A stretch of 64,000 nt of DNA, from positions 5,828,001-5,892,000 of the forward strand of contig CAJFCV020000001.1 of the NCBI GenBank assembly GCA_904066235.2. Reading direction: 5' to 3'. Source of the stretch: Bursaphelenchus xylophilus (lineage: Eukaryota > Nematoda > Chromadorea > Rhabditida > Aphelenchoididae). Of this stretch, positions 44,812 through 56,634 are shown in pieces; the first letter of the stretch is position 1; each line of letters begins with the position of its first letter. The notes below the pieces were generated by a model. That model was not told the DNA's origin. It ran no database searches and saw only the letters and a list, made by a program, of their open reading frames with translations. A program made the position numbers and the translations under genes.

Positions 44812-46644
44812 ATGAGCGACAAAATTAGAATTCGATTTGGAAATGGGGAAGTAGAAGGCAAGAGGATCGAGGGGGAAGCAGCTGCCTTCTTGGGAATACC
44901 ATACGCCCAGCCACCGGTGGGAGAATTACGGTTTCAGGTGGGTTAAAGCAATGTAATCAAATTATTTTTATTATTATGAGCTGTAGAAAAATTAGGACAC
45001 ACCTTAATCAAATTATGAAACTACTGCGATGTTTTTAGAAGCCCAAGCCTGTGAAAAACTGGGATGGAGTCAAAGATTGCACCGAATTTGGTGCTCATTG
45101 TCCTTATAAGGCCACCCATACCGACAGGATCACGGGATCCGATGAGGATTGTCTTTATCTCAATGTGTTCGCTCCAATCTCTAACAGTCAGGTAGATCGC
45201 TCTATAAGTAAGATTACAGTTATATTAGGTGAAGAAAAATCTACCAGTTTTCGTTTATATCCATGGTGGGGGCTTTGTAATGGACTGTTCGAACAAACTT
45301 GGGATCGAAAACATTGGAAGGTAAGAAAGAAATGATTCCAATATTATTTTAGACATCTATGCATCAAGGATATTATTGTGGTCACCCTGAATTATCGTCT
45401 TGGTTTGTTGGGATTCCTATGTTGGAATGACAAGATCAAAGGGAATTTTGGGCTCTATGACATGAAGATGGCGTTGGAATGGGTGGTTCGGAATATATCA
45501 GCCTTTGGCGGGGATCCCCACAACATTACGGTGGGCGGCCAATCAGCCGGCGCGGTGGCCGTAGATCTGCTCTCCCTCTCTCCACTGACTCGGGACCTCT
45601 TCCAGAATTGTATCAATTTTGCGGGAACCTCATTCTGTGTATTTGCAACTAAGGATCAATCAAAAATTAAAGAATTTGCCATTGATTTTGCGAAAAAACA
45701 TCTGAGATATCAAGGAGATGGAGAAGATGACAAAGTGCTCGAGATTTTGAAAACCGCTGATTGCAGGGACTTGGCTATTGAAGGCTTGGCCAATCTTGGG
45801 CCAGTTCTTGATGGAGAGTTCTTCCCGAAAGATCTAGATGCCCTAAGGGAAGAAGCCCCGAGGAAAAATGTTTTAACTGGAGTCACAGAATACGAATGCC
45901 TCACTTTTGGCGAGTGCAGACATGAATGATAACAGCTCTTGTGCTTTTAGGAATTTTCTCACAACAATTCCCGACCCTAAAGGCATCAGTTCCATTTTTT
46001 GTGAGGCTAATCAACGAAACAATCGACGTGAAGCCTGCTGAAGACTTATATGACAAGTTTGTTGACGAAACTCTTGATGAAAAGGACCCAGAAAAGTATA
46101 AACAGTTCACAAATGTGGGTTTGAATGGATAAAAATAGATTTTTTTTGTTTGTCTCATGGAAAATATAATTTTAGTTTCTATCCGATCTCTATTTCAATT
46201 ATGGGACATATAGGATGGTCAAGCATCGAGTGGAGCGTGGAGAGGATGTATATCAGTTCAGATTCACCTATTTTAAAGAGGGAACCAACGGTTCTTATGC
46301 CTCTTTGATCCCTTTCCAAGGCGCCTCTCATTGTCTCGAATTACCGTATCTCTTCGGGATCAGTTACATCGATGAGGGAGAGTTTGAACCTGACGAGAAT
46401 GACAAAATCATGATCGACTATTTCAGTGGATATCTCATCAATTTCATCAAGAATGGGTAGGGTTACGGTAGTTTGGGGATACTGTAATTTTAGGAATCCA
46501 AATGATGAGAAATTAAATGGATGGGAGAAAGTGACCAAAGAGAACCTGGCGGGACATATGTGCTTTGATCTAGAACCAAAAATGCACAATGTTGGATTGT
46601 ACAGTAGTCAATTACACGAGCTGGATGCCTTTTTCAAGCAATAG
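44812..46644 (+). CDS. Type-B carboxylesterase (cytosolic-type)
   Basis: Exons 44812-44937, 45039-45191, 45229-45320, 45353-45909, 45951-46114, 46176-46456, 46494-46644, giving 507 aa. It is an alpha/beta-hydrolase of the carboxylesterase family that cleaves ester bonds. EAAAFLGIPYAQPPVGELRF and EDCLYLNVFAP open the domain. The oxyanion hole is YIHGGGF. The nucleophile Ser is in GGQSAGA (about residue 189). The catalytic His is in GASHCLELPYLFG. No signal peptide is seen. The exon 4/5 junction needs a GC donor (TTTG|GCGAGT); with it the whole chain is in phase, and with the adjacent GT donor the next exon stops after about 20 codons. A weak GC-AG intron or a recent frameshift are the two readings. 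Confidence 0.82.
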
Positions 46645-46882
46645 TTTAAATATTGGATTGGTAGATATAAAATAAAGTGATTTAATAAATATTCTTAAAA
46701 AATTTTCTTTCATACATAAGTTTTTTGTAAGTATTGTAAGTATCACTTTTATAGTAATACACATTTTATTTCATCGTATAAGCTGATCCGTTTCCAAACT
46801 GCGCCCTAAATTTGGTCAGAAAATTTATTTTTTTTATTTTCAAAACAAGTTTCATGTAAAAAGTGGTGAAAAATAGCAAACA

Positions 46883-49049
46883 ATGGATGACGAATACCAA
46901 GAGCACGATGAAAGTTTTGCTGAGGACGCGACTTTGGCCGAAAGCGGCCGAAAATGCACAATATTTGTGGTTGATGTATCAGAAGCTATGTTGAAGAAGA
47001 GATCTGATGGAAAAACATACTTGAATGAAGCTTTCAGACGACTGGCATCTCACTTGAACTACTTGGCACTGAATTCTAGCCTTAGAGAGTTTGTGTCCGT
47101 CATCTTTCTCAATGCGGTCAGTTACATTATAATTCACAGTTTTATTTAGGTATAAAATAAGCAGTTATGTATCGTTCATTGTCTTTCATTAGTTTTGCCA
47201 TATTTTATTGCTGAAATTGTTGTTTTTTGTTTTAGCCCCCGGACAACGCACAAAATGGGATTTATGTCATGTATAAGATGGATAATGTTACCGTCGAACT
47301 AAATGACACAATTTATCATCTCTCTATCGCTGGTGAGTGAATATTCTCTTATTTTACATATCTTAGATGACCTTGCGAAAGAGTTTTCCGATTTGTATGG
47401 CTCTGGGTCTTCCCAATCTGATATTTCTGAGCTTATTTTTAGCTGCCGACGTTGTTTCTCAGATATGTAAGTTGAAAAAACAGGATTGTAAATACTTTTT
47501 AGTGGAAATGTTGCCCAAAAGCGTGTAATCTTCTACTCATACAACTACGATCCGTATGATGATCCATTTACAAAGGCCAAACATCTGGTATGGCCTTCAA
47601 GGTTACTGTAACTTCCTTGTTTAGGAGTTGGTAGCCAAGAGAATGGCCAAAGTGGAGACGGACATTCATTTCGCCGCCAATTTAATCGACTTTCCTCTCG
47701 GCGAGAAGCCAGATGATTTTTGGGTATGTAAAGTTATATTTCTTTTATGTTTGTCTTGTTTAGGACACAATAGACCCGGGGTACAAGTACAGGAAGCATC
47801 CAATTGAGCCAACTACTGAGTTTATCGAAGCTTCTCTCAGATCCGCAGCGGTGGTTCCCTTCCAACTTGGGGGTTCGGTGGAGATGGCTGTGAGTTGCTA
47901 TTACATTTGCCATGAACGACACAAACCGTCGTCCGCATGGTTGGATGCCGAGACCAATGAAGTTGTGGAGAGAAAGGGATTTCTGGCCGATGAAGGGCCT
48001 GCTGAAGATGAGGAATTCGTCTCGATTTCAGCGCAAATCTCTCAAAACCCGAGGCCGATTGAAGATGGAGAACAGCCAGAACTCTCGGAATTGGAATGGA
48101 AAACTGCAATTGGGACTACGGAGATATATCTAAACAGACAAGAACGGGATCTATTGGGGAGGATTGAGTCCCCGAACATACGATTACTCGGATTTAAACC
48201 GATTTCCGAGTTGAAGGATTCGTGGAGAATGGGGGAAAGTGTTTATTTATATCCTTTGGATAAGGTAGGTCCTCTGTGTGAGCAATATTTTTATGATTTT
48301 AGGTGGTAACTGGCTCCCAAAATCTCTACCGCTCATTATATGAAAGTTGTCTCAAAAAACAGGTTTTTGCTTTAGCTAGATGCACATTCAGAAGTAATAC
48401 AACCGCAAAATTATATGCCTTATTGCCTCAGAAGGCTTCACCAAGGGAAGGAGAAGAGTTTGTGAGTCTTTGCCAAGAAATTTTATTTGATTTTAGTGGT
48501 CAAGCGTAATATAAATTTTTTATAGAAACCAGTAGATCTCCACAGATATGAAGGCTTCCACGCGGTTAAATTACCTCTAAAGCAAAATAAAAGAGATCTG
48601 AATTGCGAATTTGAGAAGGAAACCCGTCAATTAATAGATCCGATGACTAAACCATCAAGTGTAATATCATCGCTGGTCGATAACCTCACTGAAGATTACA
48701 CTCCCGAACTGTTCTTTAACCCTCGTATGCTGTTTTGTTTGCTGTGAAGGTGTTTTTGTTTAGAAGTTCAGAGTTACAATCGACTGATCGAAAGCTTGGC
48801 CATGAAATATTCCTTCGATAAATGCCAAAAGTTGGCCAAAGAAGTGGATCAGCATAGTAAGTCGTGTCCAATTGGTCGTAGAACTTAATTTCAGAAGCCT
48901 GGTTTGACGTGAAAGATAAGGATTTCGTCGAAAAGGAGCTAGCTCGAATCTCCACGGTGTTGGCCAAGGATCCAGAAGACGAAAAGTTGGCCAGGAAACG
49001 GAAACAGGGGACGAAGTACGATGGAAGTAGTAAGAAAGCGAAAGAATAG
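46883..49049 (+). CDS. cku-70: Ku70, DNA end-binding protein
   Basis: Ten exons in phase: 46883-47116, 47236-47332, 47367-47466, 47503-47587, 47625-47723, 47764-48264, 48303-48461, 48526-48724, 48764-48856, 48895-49049, giving 573 aa. Ku70 pairs with Ku80 to bind double-strand ends for non-homologous end joining and telomere upkeep. An acidic N-terminus leads to the vWA-like domain (CTIFVVDVSEAMLKK). The beta-barrel core has NIRLLGFKPISEL, VTGSQNLYRSLYESCLKKQV and LARCTFRSNTTAKLYALLPQ, which match Ku70 rather than Ku80. The C-terminus ends in a short Lys-rich tail (KRKQGTKYDGSSKKAKE), so the vertebrate SAP domain appears to be absent. Confidence 0.9.
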
Positions 49050-49600
49050 TATATTTCACTCGTATTTTTAACATTTTGTTACATTTTTTACTTTGGATCA
49101 TATTGTTGTTACTTTCTAACCATTAGCTGCAGCTGCAGTACAATAGCCTATAATAACATAAACCGAAATATTTATTTTATTTGGCACAGTAAAAATGTCC
49201 GAATTGAGCAAAGCTACAAGAATATGGCGGGGAAATTATAGAGAAAAGTAGAAAAAAGAGATCTAAGGCATCTTTTGGACATTCAGTGAAGTGTTCGGAC
49301 AGCTGAGATTAAAGGAATACGGTAGTTACCGCCGCGGTAAGTCCGTCATTTGGCTGGATATCAATTCGAGGAAACCGGTAGAGGACGATTTGGCTGGGGA
49401 GAGATTCAATATTACACTTAATACGTCTCCTAAATGATTCGTTGTTAAAGGTTGACAAAAGAATCGGTGAGGACAAAGAAACACTGTGAGAAACAAAGAA
49501 GCATTAACAGTTTAGGGGATCGATATAATTAATAACAATTTACATGGGAGGAGCGTTAGGACAGAACAAAATATTTAATTAACAGGTCAAGCGTACGGTC
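49050..49600. other. Intergenic region between ku70 and the Myb-like gene
   Basis: 551 bp between convergent genes; both 3' UTRs. A small inverted CTGCAGCTGCAG motif lies near 49,128. Nothing else recognised. Confidence 0.4.
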
Positions 49601-50940
49601 CTAAAAGTCGTCGAGGAGGTTATGTTTTGTGTTCTCGAGGATGGGAAGATCGGATTGGAAGACGCCTTGTAATTGGGCTTCGATCAGACGTTTCTGAGCC
49701 TTTAGAAGTTCGGTCTGCGCCTTTTCCCGCTCGATCTGGCAGATCAAAAGTCTCTGTCGGAGTTCGACCTCATCCGGAAAAGCTTCGTTCCCTCGATTCT
49801 GCAAGGGACTGACCAAATCTCCATTCTCGTTGGAATTGATGGCGTCATAAACGGAAGAAGAAGCGTCGTCTTCTTCAATGTCTTCTTCTTGATGTTGATT
49901 TAACCCATTCATAATCAATTGGGTCAGATCCAGAGGTTCCTGTTTGATCACTTCACACCGAGAGCCTAAAACTAATCAATTACTGTGATATTAGCCTTGC
50001 CATTCGCTTGATTTCCGTTCAATGGATCTCTCATATCAAAAACTAAACCATTCTCGATTCCCAATTTGGCCTGTTCTTGGCTGAGGACCCTCATCAAGTA
50101 ATATGCCTTGCGGGCTTGAAGGGATCGATCTCTGTCGCCTCTTTTCTCCTTGTTCTAAACATCAAATAGTGTAAAATAAGATGACACTTACATTATAATG
50201 CATTCTGATATTATACCAGGCTCGTTGGAAACTGAGGACAGAACGTCCGGTGCATTGGGAGTTGAATTGTAAAACCATGTGTACCTTGTCCCAAAACCGG
50301 CGGTACTCTTGCTAAAACGTAAAATAAATACCTACCAACCATAACTTTAAATCGCTGCTTAAACCTCCATACCTTTCCATTTACCGTGCTGGCTCTCTTC
50401 TTTGGCAAAGCCGCCCTTCCACCACAAATAATCATCGCATCCAACAAGGGATCGATATTCTTTGGCACTAAAAATTTAATTTAGACACTTTGTTAGACAA
50501 GGAGCCAATTAAAATAACTTACAAGTCACATCTCCAGACGGAATTGAGGCATAGTTGGCGGGCGCATTAGTCTCGTTGGCAGTGGCAGTCTCAATCTTCG
50601 CGATCCTTTCCAGATTTACAGTTGCATCTTCATCATAGGAATCACAGGCTTGAAGGAGATACAAAACCTTCCGATCCGATGGTAAAGTTTCTCTATTCGC
50701 AGTCTTGGCTCGTGCCAGAACTCTCTGCTTCAATGCACACCAAGTTCTTTTAACATGGTTCACCGTGCGGACTTCTGATTGGTTCTCCGGATATAAATCA
50801 TTGAGACGACTGAGGACCTTCCGCCAAAATTGGTCCCTGATTTCCCACTTCTCGCTATTTAACTGATCCCGTCCATCCAATTCGATCATAACCTCCACTA
50901 CGGCGAATTTTGGAAGTTGTAACACCCGTTGTTGCGCCAT
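49601..50940 (-). CDS. Two-module Myb/SANT-like DNA-binding protein
   Basis: Exons 50523-50940, 50373-50467, 50192-50311, 50001-50154, 49601-49965, giving 383 aa. Two tri-helical Myb/SANT-like modules are visible: residues about 15-70 (WEIRDQFWRKVLSRLNDLYP, RTVNHVKRTWCALKQRV) and about 175-240 (YRRFWDKVHMVLQFN, LSFQRAWYNIRMHYNNKEK). The C-terminal third is acidic (EEDIEEDDASSS) then a coiled coil (LRQRLLICQIEREKAQTELL). Such proteins often derive from Harbinger/zeste-like factors and act as transcription regulators. The last intron is 35 nt with a GC donor (AATG|GCAAGG), the only choice that keeps the frame. Target unknown. Confidence 0.75.
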
Positions 50941-51315
50941 CTGAAACCTAACACCTTGATTATATTATATTAGAACATGGAGAATAAAAAGTCGAAGATC
51001 GGTCAGTGAGTACGACCGCTATCCATCCAACCAAATATACTAATGGTTACGCAACCAAAAACATATGGAAATTACATGAAACATGGAATTATCTTTTATT
51101 TGCACCGTCAACAATTTTGGGATCAACAGACAAGACAGAAGAAAAATAATAAGATTACCAACCGCAGCCATAATTTATCTTAAATTAGCAGAAACCCAGA
51201 AAGAAAATTCTGCACTCTTTCCATGGAGCCCTTGAGAAACAACCAAATTACACTGTGATAGCACCAGGATGACAAAACAATGTAATTGACAAAACAATGG
51301 AACAATGAGCAATAC
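50941..51315. other. Upstream region of the Myb-like gene
   Basis: 375 bp containing the Myb-like promoter and the 3' UTR remains of the prolyl-tRNA synthetase gene displaced by the MITE. No gene or further repeat seen. Confidence 0.4.
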
Positions 51316-51318
51316 TTA

Positions 51319-51767
51319 CAGGGGAAGTACTTCAAGTGTGACGCTTAGATTTTCTTTAAATTTTGCACACACATCGGGTATGGACTAAATATCAATTCCT
51401 GAAAGTTTTAGCTCGCGCTTTGCGGGCGCCGCCGAGATATTGAACGATTTTTGCCGCCGAGAGAGCACGCTAAACGCGGAGAGCGGTCAGAGAGAAAACC
51501 GCTTTTTGGCCATAACTTTGGCAGTTTCGTGCGGAAAAATTTGATTTTTTGTAGAAACATTATTCTTTACGGTTGAAATAGGCATGAAACTTTTCGTGCC
51601 GAAATTCGGCAAAAAGTCCCAAATTTTCGCCGACTTTCGATCTAAAAATCTCGGTTGTTTCTGCAAAGCGCGAGCTAGGATTCCCGCATATATCTTAGAA
51701 AAAATTATTCTAAATTTGTGCCAAGTTTCATCAAAGTCTGAGCGTCACACTTCAAGTACTTCCCTTG
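51319..51767. mobile_element. Foldback MITE at the stop codon of pars-1, TTA duplication
   Basis: The 449-bp element has long inverted ends (CAGGGGAAGTACTTCAAGTG and its complement). It is flanked by TTA at 51316-51318 and 51768-51770. The right TTA is the reverse complement of the pars-1 TAA stop codon. It is a near copy of the element at 55,051, sharing nearly the whole sequence with scattered substitutions, and shares its tip with the catulin-intron element. A TWA duplication points to PIF/Harbinger. Confidence 0.9.
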
Positions 51768-53933
51768 TTAGTAAGATCTTCCAAAGAGAGCGAAGAATTT
51801 TGCCTTTTCCTTGCATTCAGGGAAGATACACTTCTCGGGGAGAGGCTGGGAAGGTTGATCCAAGGGGATACACAAGGTCTTGGCCCCCATCGCGGACTGA
51901 CCGACTTCGGCCGATTCTTCTCTGGCCGAGCCTTCCTTGATCCTTTCCTCACAATCAATGCCTCCACAGAATGGAGATAACAGGACAAACTTCTGGTCTA
52001 AAAGGTCAGCGAACTTGCTCCAATCAGTGCACACCGTTTTGTGCTCGTTTCTTTGTTTCTCGACCCTAAAATAAACAACTATTCCATTATAACAAATATT
52101 TGTAATATAAAAAGAAAAACAAACTCACTTCTCATACATCTTTTGATGGATTTCATCGAGGAGATTCTGGAAATTCTTCTCCAACCCTTGCAAAGACACT
52201 GGTCTCTTCTCACCATCATGTCTAATAACAGCCAAAACCTGATTCTTTTGCAGATCTTTAGGACCAACTTCCACTCTGACGGGGACTCCCTTCAATTCCC
52301 AGTGATTGAACTTCCATCCGGGGCTCACATTCTCTCTGGCATCCAATTCAGCACGTATTCCAGCATCAATCAGTTGATTCACAATCTGTTGCGTCCTCTC
52401 CAACAACGATTTCTTTTCTTCTTCCGTCGTTTTGGCGGTGATTCCAACTGGAACAACGATCGCTTGAATGGATGCGACTCTGGGAGGGAGGACCAGTCCA
52501 TTATCGTCCGCATGGATCATGACCATGGCTCCGATTGTTCTGGTGGAGAGTCCCCACGAGTTTTGCCAGGCAAAGGCATGGCTGGAGGGATCGGCGGGAT
52601 CTTGGAACTTAATCTCAAACATCTTGGAGAAGTTTTGCCCGAGATGGTGGGAGGTGGCACCCTAAACATGAAGGCATCAGATAAAAAAATTCCCATCAAA
52701 CATCTGTAAAAAAATACCACCATTGAAATTCATGAACCAACCTGGATTCCTCGGCCATTGACAGGGACGTAGGCCTCCACAGTTGTCGTAAAATCAGCTC
52801 CGGCGAATTTTTCCTTTTCAGATTTCCTGCCCTTGACAACGGGAATGGCCAAGAGGTCGGTGTAGACCTTGGAGTAAAGGTCCAGAATATTATATACTTC
52901 TTGTTCGGCCTCTTCTCTACTCTCGAAAGCGGTGTGACCTTCCTGCCAGAGGAACTCCCGGGATCGGATAAATGGTGTCGGATGTTTGAATTCCCATCTC
53001 TGCAAGAAGATAGGCCATTAGAGACTTTATAATTATAAAAGTCGAAGTTAATAACGACATTCAAAGCAGTAACCACCCAGAAACTTACCACAACATTACA
53101 CCACTGGTTGACTTTGATGGGCAGATCCCGATGAGACTGCGTCCATTTGGCGAAGAATGGGTAAATGACGGTCTCCGAGGTTGGGCGAATCGCGATATGT
53201 TCGGCCAACTCCGAGCTGCCGGCTCTGGTGACCCACGCGACCTCAGGGGCGAAGTCGGTAAGGTGAGTTTTCTCTTTCTCCAAGGCACTGGACGAGACGA
53301 AGATCGGGAAGTAACTGTTCTTGACTCCCAATTTCTTGATCTCCTTATCGAAGAATCCTTGGATAAACTCCCAAATGGAATAAGCCCATGGACGGAGGAC
53401 GTAACATCCGGAAACATCGTGATACTCGATCAATTCGGCCTTGGTAACAACCTTAATAACAAAAATTATTCGAAGAATAATCAAGCGTTTACCTGAGAAT
53501 ACCATTCGGAGTAGTTATCAAACTTCTTGGTGTCTATTCCCAATTTGGTTTGCTTTTTTCCATCCACCGGTTGTTGCACTTGAGGTTTCTTCTCTTCTTT
53601 CTTGGCCTTCTGAGGACGTCGGCCAGCTCCCTCGTATTCCTTTCCGAATTTCTCTTTGTACTCCAATTTGAGGGCTTGAAGACCGTCCAGCGCGGCTTTC
53701 AGGGCCTCCTAAAATCAGTTTTCTTTTGTTTTTTCATTAATTTCCAAGTATTCCCTTTCAAATCGTTCATAGAGAAGGGAATTACACAGCATTCCACTGT
53801 GTTCCCGCATACGCAATGACTATAAAAGATGTAATTACCCTACCTGATCGGGTTGGGCGGCGCTCTTGAGCTCTCGGACCGCATTTCCTTGGGCTTGGAT
53901 CTTCTCCTTGAAGGCGTCCTCGACTTCGGTCAT
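51768..53933 (-). CDS. pars-1: Cytosolic prolyl-tRNA synthetase (with WHEP domain)
   Basis: Exons 53844-53933, 53493-53708, 53089-53451, 52742-52999, 52129-52661, 51768-52065, giving 585 aa. It charges tRNA-Pro in the cytosol. A WHEP-like helix hairpin starts the protein ([31 protein letters not shown]), followed by a Lys-rich linker. The class II core shows motif 2-type sequence ([17 protein letters not shown]), a proline-binding region ([15 protein letters not shown]) and motif 3-like [16 protein letters not shown]. The anticodon-binding and zinc C-terminal domains end in the typical FGRSY. No glutamyl part is fused, as in worms. The TAA stop coincides with the target duplication of a MITE. 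Confidence 0.95.
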
Positions 53934-54572
53934 TGCTTCACACCACCTCTGGAAACAGCGCTCGGATTTGACTAATCAGGCAGCGAATAGTAAATATAGT
54001 CCCAATTAAAGCGAAGAAAAGATCGATTTTATGTTAAACCAGATCGCAGATACCTTCCAGTCAGAAAGAAGAGCGAGAAAGCTGGGAAAGACTGCAGTCG
54101 TACGTTTATCGCTCCTCTTCGGCTGCACACAACCAGACGCCCCACTAATATATGTCTTTCTGTGCTTCTTTTACTACTTTTTCTTGTCTCTTTGGTTCTA
54201 ATATCAATTAAACTCATTAAACGCATGTCGCATGAGGTCAATTAAGGGGAATTCCCACTAAAATACGCGGCGACACTAGCTTATTCAACGTCAAGGGTAG
54301 AAATAAAAAAAAATACAATCTAAAAATATTATATTCAGGCCTAAAAAGAACGCATTTTTTCTAAAATCCGACCATATATAAACTTATTCAACTCTCTGAT
54401 ACCCAAGAAAGCTGGCATACCCCCATTCATTCGATTACAGTGAGCAAGACGCGTAATATTGCACGAATCAAAGATATTCACCGTAATAAACGGACACAAT
54501 GACAAAGAATAAACCGAAAGAAAGCGAGCTCTATCTGTTTAATACATCTATTCACAAATACAATACGTCGGC
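53934..54572. other. Upstream region of pars-1
   Basis: 639 bp between pars-1 and the 3' end of moma-1. A CAG acceptor-like site precedes the pars-1 ATG (reverse strand TTTCCAG, near 53,950). Otherwise AT-rich with no gene or repeat recognised. Confidence 0.4.
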
Positions 54573-55849
54573 CTATTTCTTCTTCTTCTCAGGCTCTGGG
54601 GCTGAAACAAGAGTGATTAGGAAAGCTGACGTCATCAGGGATCAAGAACTTAGCTATCAAAATCTTACATTTTTGGAAATCTTCCCAAGTCCTGAGGGCA
54701 TGCTGATATCCGATTTGAGAGATTTCGATGGCTTCATGGGGATAACAGAAGGCCGCCATTGTCAACAACCCAGCCGTGGCATATACAAACTTTCTGATAC
54801 CATAACGACGAAGTCCGAGCACAAAGCCGGCCATTCCTCCGATTGTGATGGCCGCGGCCTTGGGGAGAACGGTCCATTCATTCCGAATGTACTCGTCGGT
54901 TTCTTTCACAAAATTCTTCGATTTTACCAAGGCCCTGTCAACGTTCTTGAATCGTTCCTGAAATCACTTTTGTAAAATCTTTTTTATTATTATCACTTTT
55001 GATTAGGTATAATATAATTAAATCATAAGAAGTCAGTAATTTTCAACTAACAGGGGAAGTACTCCAAGTGCGACGCTCAGATTTTCTTTAAATTTTTCAC
55101 ACACGTCGGGTATGGACTAAATATCAATTCCTGAAAGTTTTAGCTCGCGCTTTGCGCGCGCCGTCGAGATATCTAACGTTTTTGCCGCCGAGAGAGCACG
55201 CCAAACGTGGAGAGCGGTTAGAGAGAAAAGTGCTTTTTGGCCACAACTTTGGCAGTTTCGTGCGGAAAAATTTGATTTTTTGTAGAAACATTATCCTTTA
55301 CGGTAGAAATAGGCATGAAACTTTTCGTGCCGAAATTCGGCAAAAAGTCCTAAATTTTGGCCGACTTTCGATCTAAAAATCCCGGTTGTTTCTGCAAAGC
55401 GCGTGCTAGGATTCTCGCATATATCTTATAAAAAATTATTCTAAATTTGTGCCAAGTTTCATCAAAATCTGACCGTCGCACTTGGAGTACTTCCCCTGTA
55501 AAAACAAAAAGAACACATGTCGTTTTATTCCAAAAAACATTGTGCAACAGTCACGCATGACGCAACATATACCAGCCTGCAGTCATTTCATTGAAATTTT
55601 ATTTAAACTCTAAACTAACAAAAATCATACCCAAATTTTAACTCACGGAAAATGAAGCGTAACTGTCGCGAAAGGCATAACGAATTGAAGCAAACTCAGT
55701 TTGGAGAGGCAAAGGAGTTTCTTCCACAAACTTATAGGAGCTCAGTGGTTTCTTTTCGCCATAGATTGGTAGCTAAAATAATATAAATGAAAGAGAAAAA
55801 GCTGAGTACTCACGTCCTTGATAGCGATCTTGTCCGGCGATTTAGCCAT
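54573..55849 (-). CDS. moma-1: MICOS subunit MIC26/MIC27-like (MOMA-1)
   Basis: Exons 55814-55849, 55647-55772, 54669-54957, 54573-54601, giving 159 aa. MIC26/27 (APOO/APOOL) proteins sit in the inner mitochondrial membrane and shape cristae. The N-terminal LPIYGEKKPLSSYKFVEETP resembles the family start. The core VLPKAAAITIGGMAGFVLGLRRYGIRKF followed by VYATAGLLTMAAFCYPHEA holds the Gly-rich transmembrane helices with the GxxxG pattern. Splicing the last small exon ends the protein in SPEPEKKKK; without it the frame runs on to a non-conserved tail. The intron 54958-55646 carries a MITE copy. It is head-to-head with ndufs6. Confidence 0.8.
55051..55498. mobile_element. Foldback MITE in moma-1 intron, TAA duplication
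   Basis: The 448-bp element is flanked by TAA at 55048-55050 and 55499-55501. Inverted ends read CAGGGGAAGTACTCCAAGTG and complement. It aligns almost end to end with the element at 51319-51767, with scattered substitutions and no large gaps seen. No coding capacity. Confidence 0.9.
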
Positions 55850-56001
55850 CGTCGGAGAAAAGACTGATCACAAGAACATGTCAAATGTAGAACATTTTTC
55901 TAGGTGTTCAGATTTGAGTCCCATCACGAAAACAAAAGGATGGCATTCCGTTTCACGTAAAAATTCATCGGATATTCTTGTTTCGACCGAACATTCTCAA
56001 G
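55850..56001. promoter_or_regulatory. Bidirectional promoter, moma-1 / ndufs6
   Basis: Only 152 bp separate the two start codons of two mitochondrial-protein genes on opposite strands. The gap has no TATA box. Co-regulation is inferred from the arrangement only. Confidence 0.5.
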
Positions 56002-56555
56002 ATGTCTTCCATTTTGGCAAGAACTTGTAGGGTTTCCGCTGCTGGTCGATTGAATCTGGTCCGTTTGGCATCGACCAAACTTCCTGAACCAAAGGATATC
56101 ACCAAAAAGAACGCCGTCTTCGATGATGTTGGACATACTGGTCAAGTAAGTTATTTGGAGATTTTAGCTATTGAGTTGAGTAGTAGTTTGCTTGTTTTAC
56201 AAATTGAATGGTATTTATTTTTTAATCTATTTCATCTTCAGGCATGGGATCAGGCAGATTATCGATTGAGTCGCTTCGAGATCTCAAAGAAGCAGGTTAA
56301 CCCGAACATCGCCATCAATCTCGTTGCTGAACAACCGCCCACTCCATCCGAGGAACACGTTGTTTCCTGCGATGGAGGTCATCCTGCGTTGGGACATCCA
56401 AAAGTTTATATTAATCTTGTAAGTGTAATACAACTTTGTTTTTACTTGTTTAGGACAAACCCGGAACCCATGCCTGTGGATATTGCGGACAGAGATTCTA
56501 CAATACCCATGTGACCAAGGGAGATGATTTGAACAAGTCTCATATCCAGGTTTAG
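56002..56555 (+). CDS. nduf-6: NADH dehydrogenase (complex I) subunit NDUFS6
   Basis: Exons 56002-56145, 56242-56418, 56454-56555, giving 140 aa. NDUFS6 (13-kDa subunit) is a zinc-binding accessory subunit of mitochondrial complex I, needed late in assembly. An N-terminal Arg-rich presequence (SSILARTCRVSAAGRLNLVRLAS) is expected. RFEISKKQVNPNIAINLVAEQPP leads to the zinc site [29 protein letters not shown] (given here by its Cys and His: C-x8-H ... C-x2-C). It ends YNTHVTKGDDLNKSHIQV, close to other animals. The ORF is open 24 bp further upstream, but MSSILART is chosen as a clean presequence start. Confidence 0.95.
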
Positions 56556-56634
56556 GAATGTATAATGTAAAAAGTAGAGATAAACTCGATGAATTGACGT
56601 CGTTTAATTTAAAGGTATTTACATTATTCAACGA

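Noticed and set aside
46883..49049. Ku80 instead of Ku70
   Set aside because: RLLGFKPISEL and TGSQNLYRSLYESCLKKQ match Ku70; no Ku80-type C-terminal DNA-PKcs-binding region is present.
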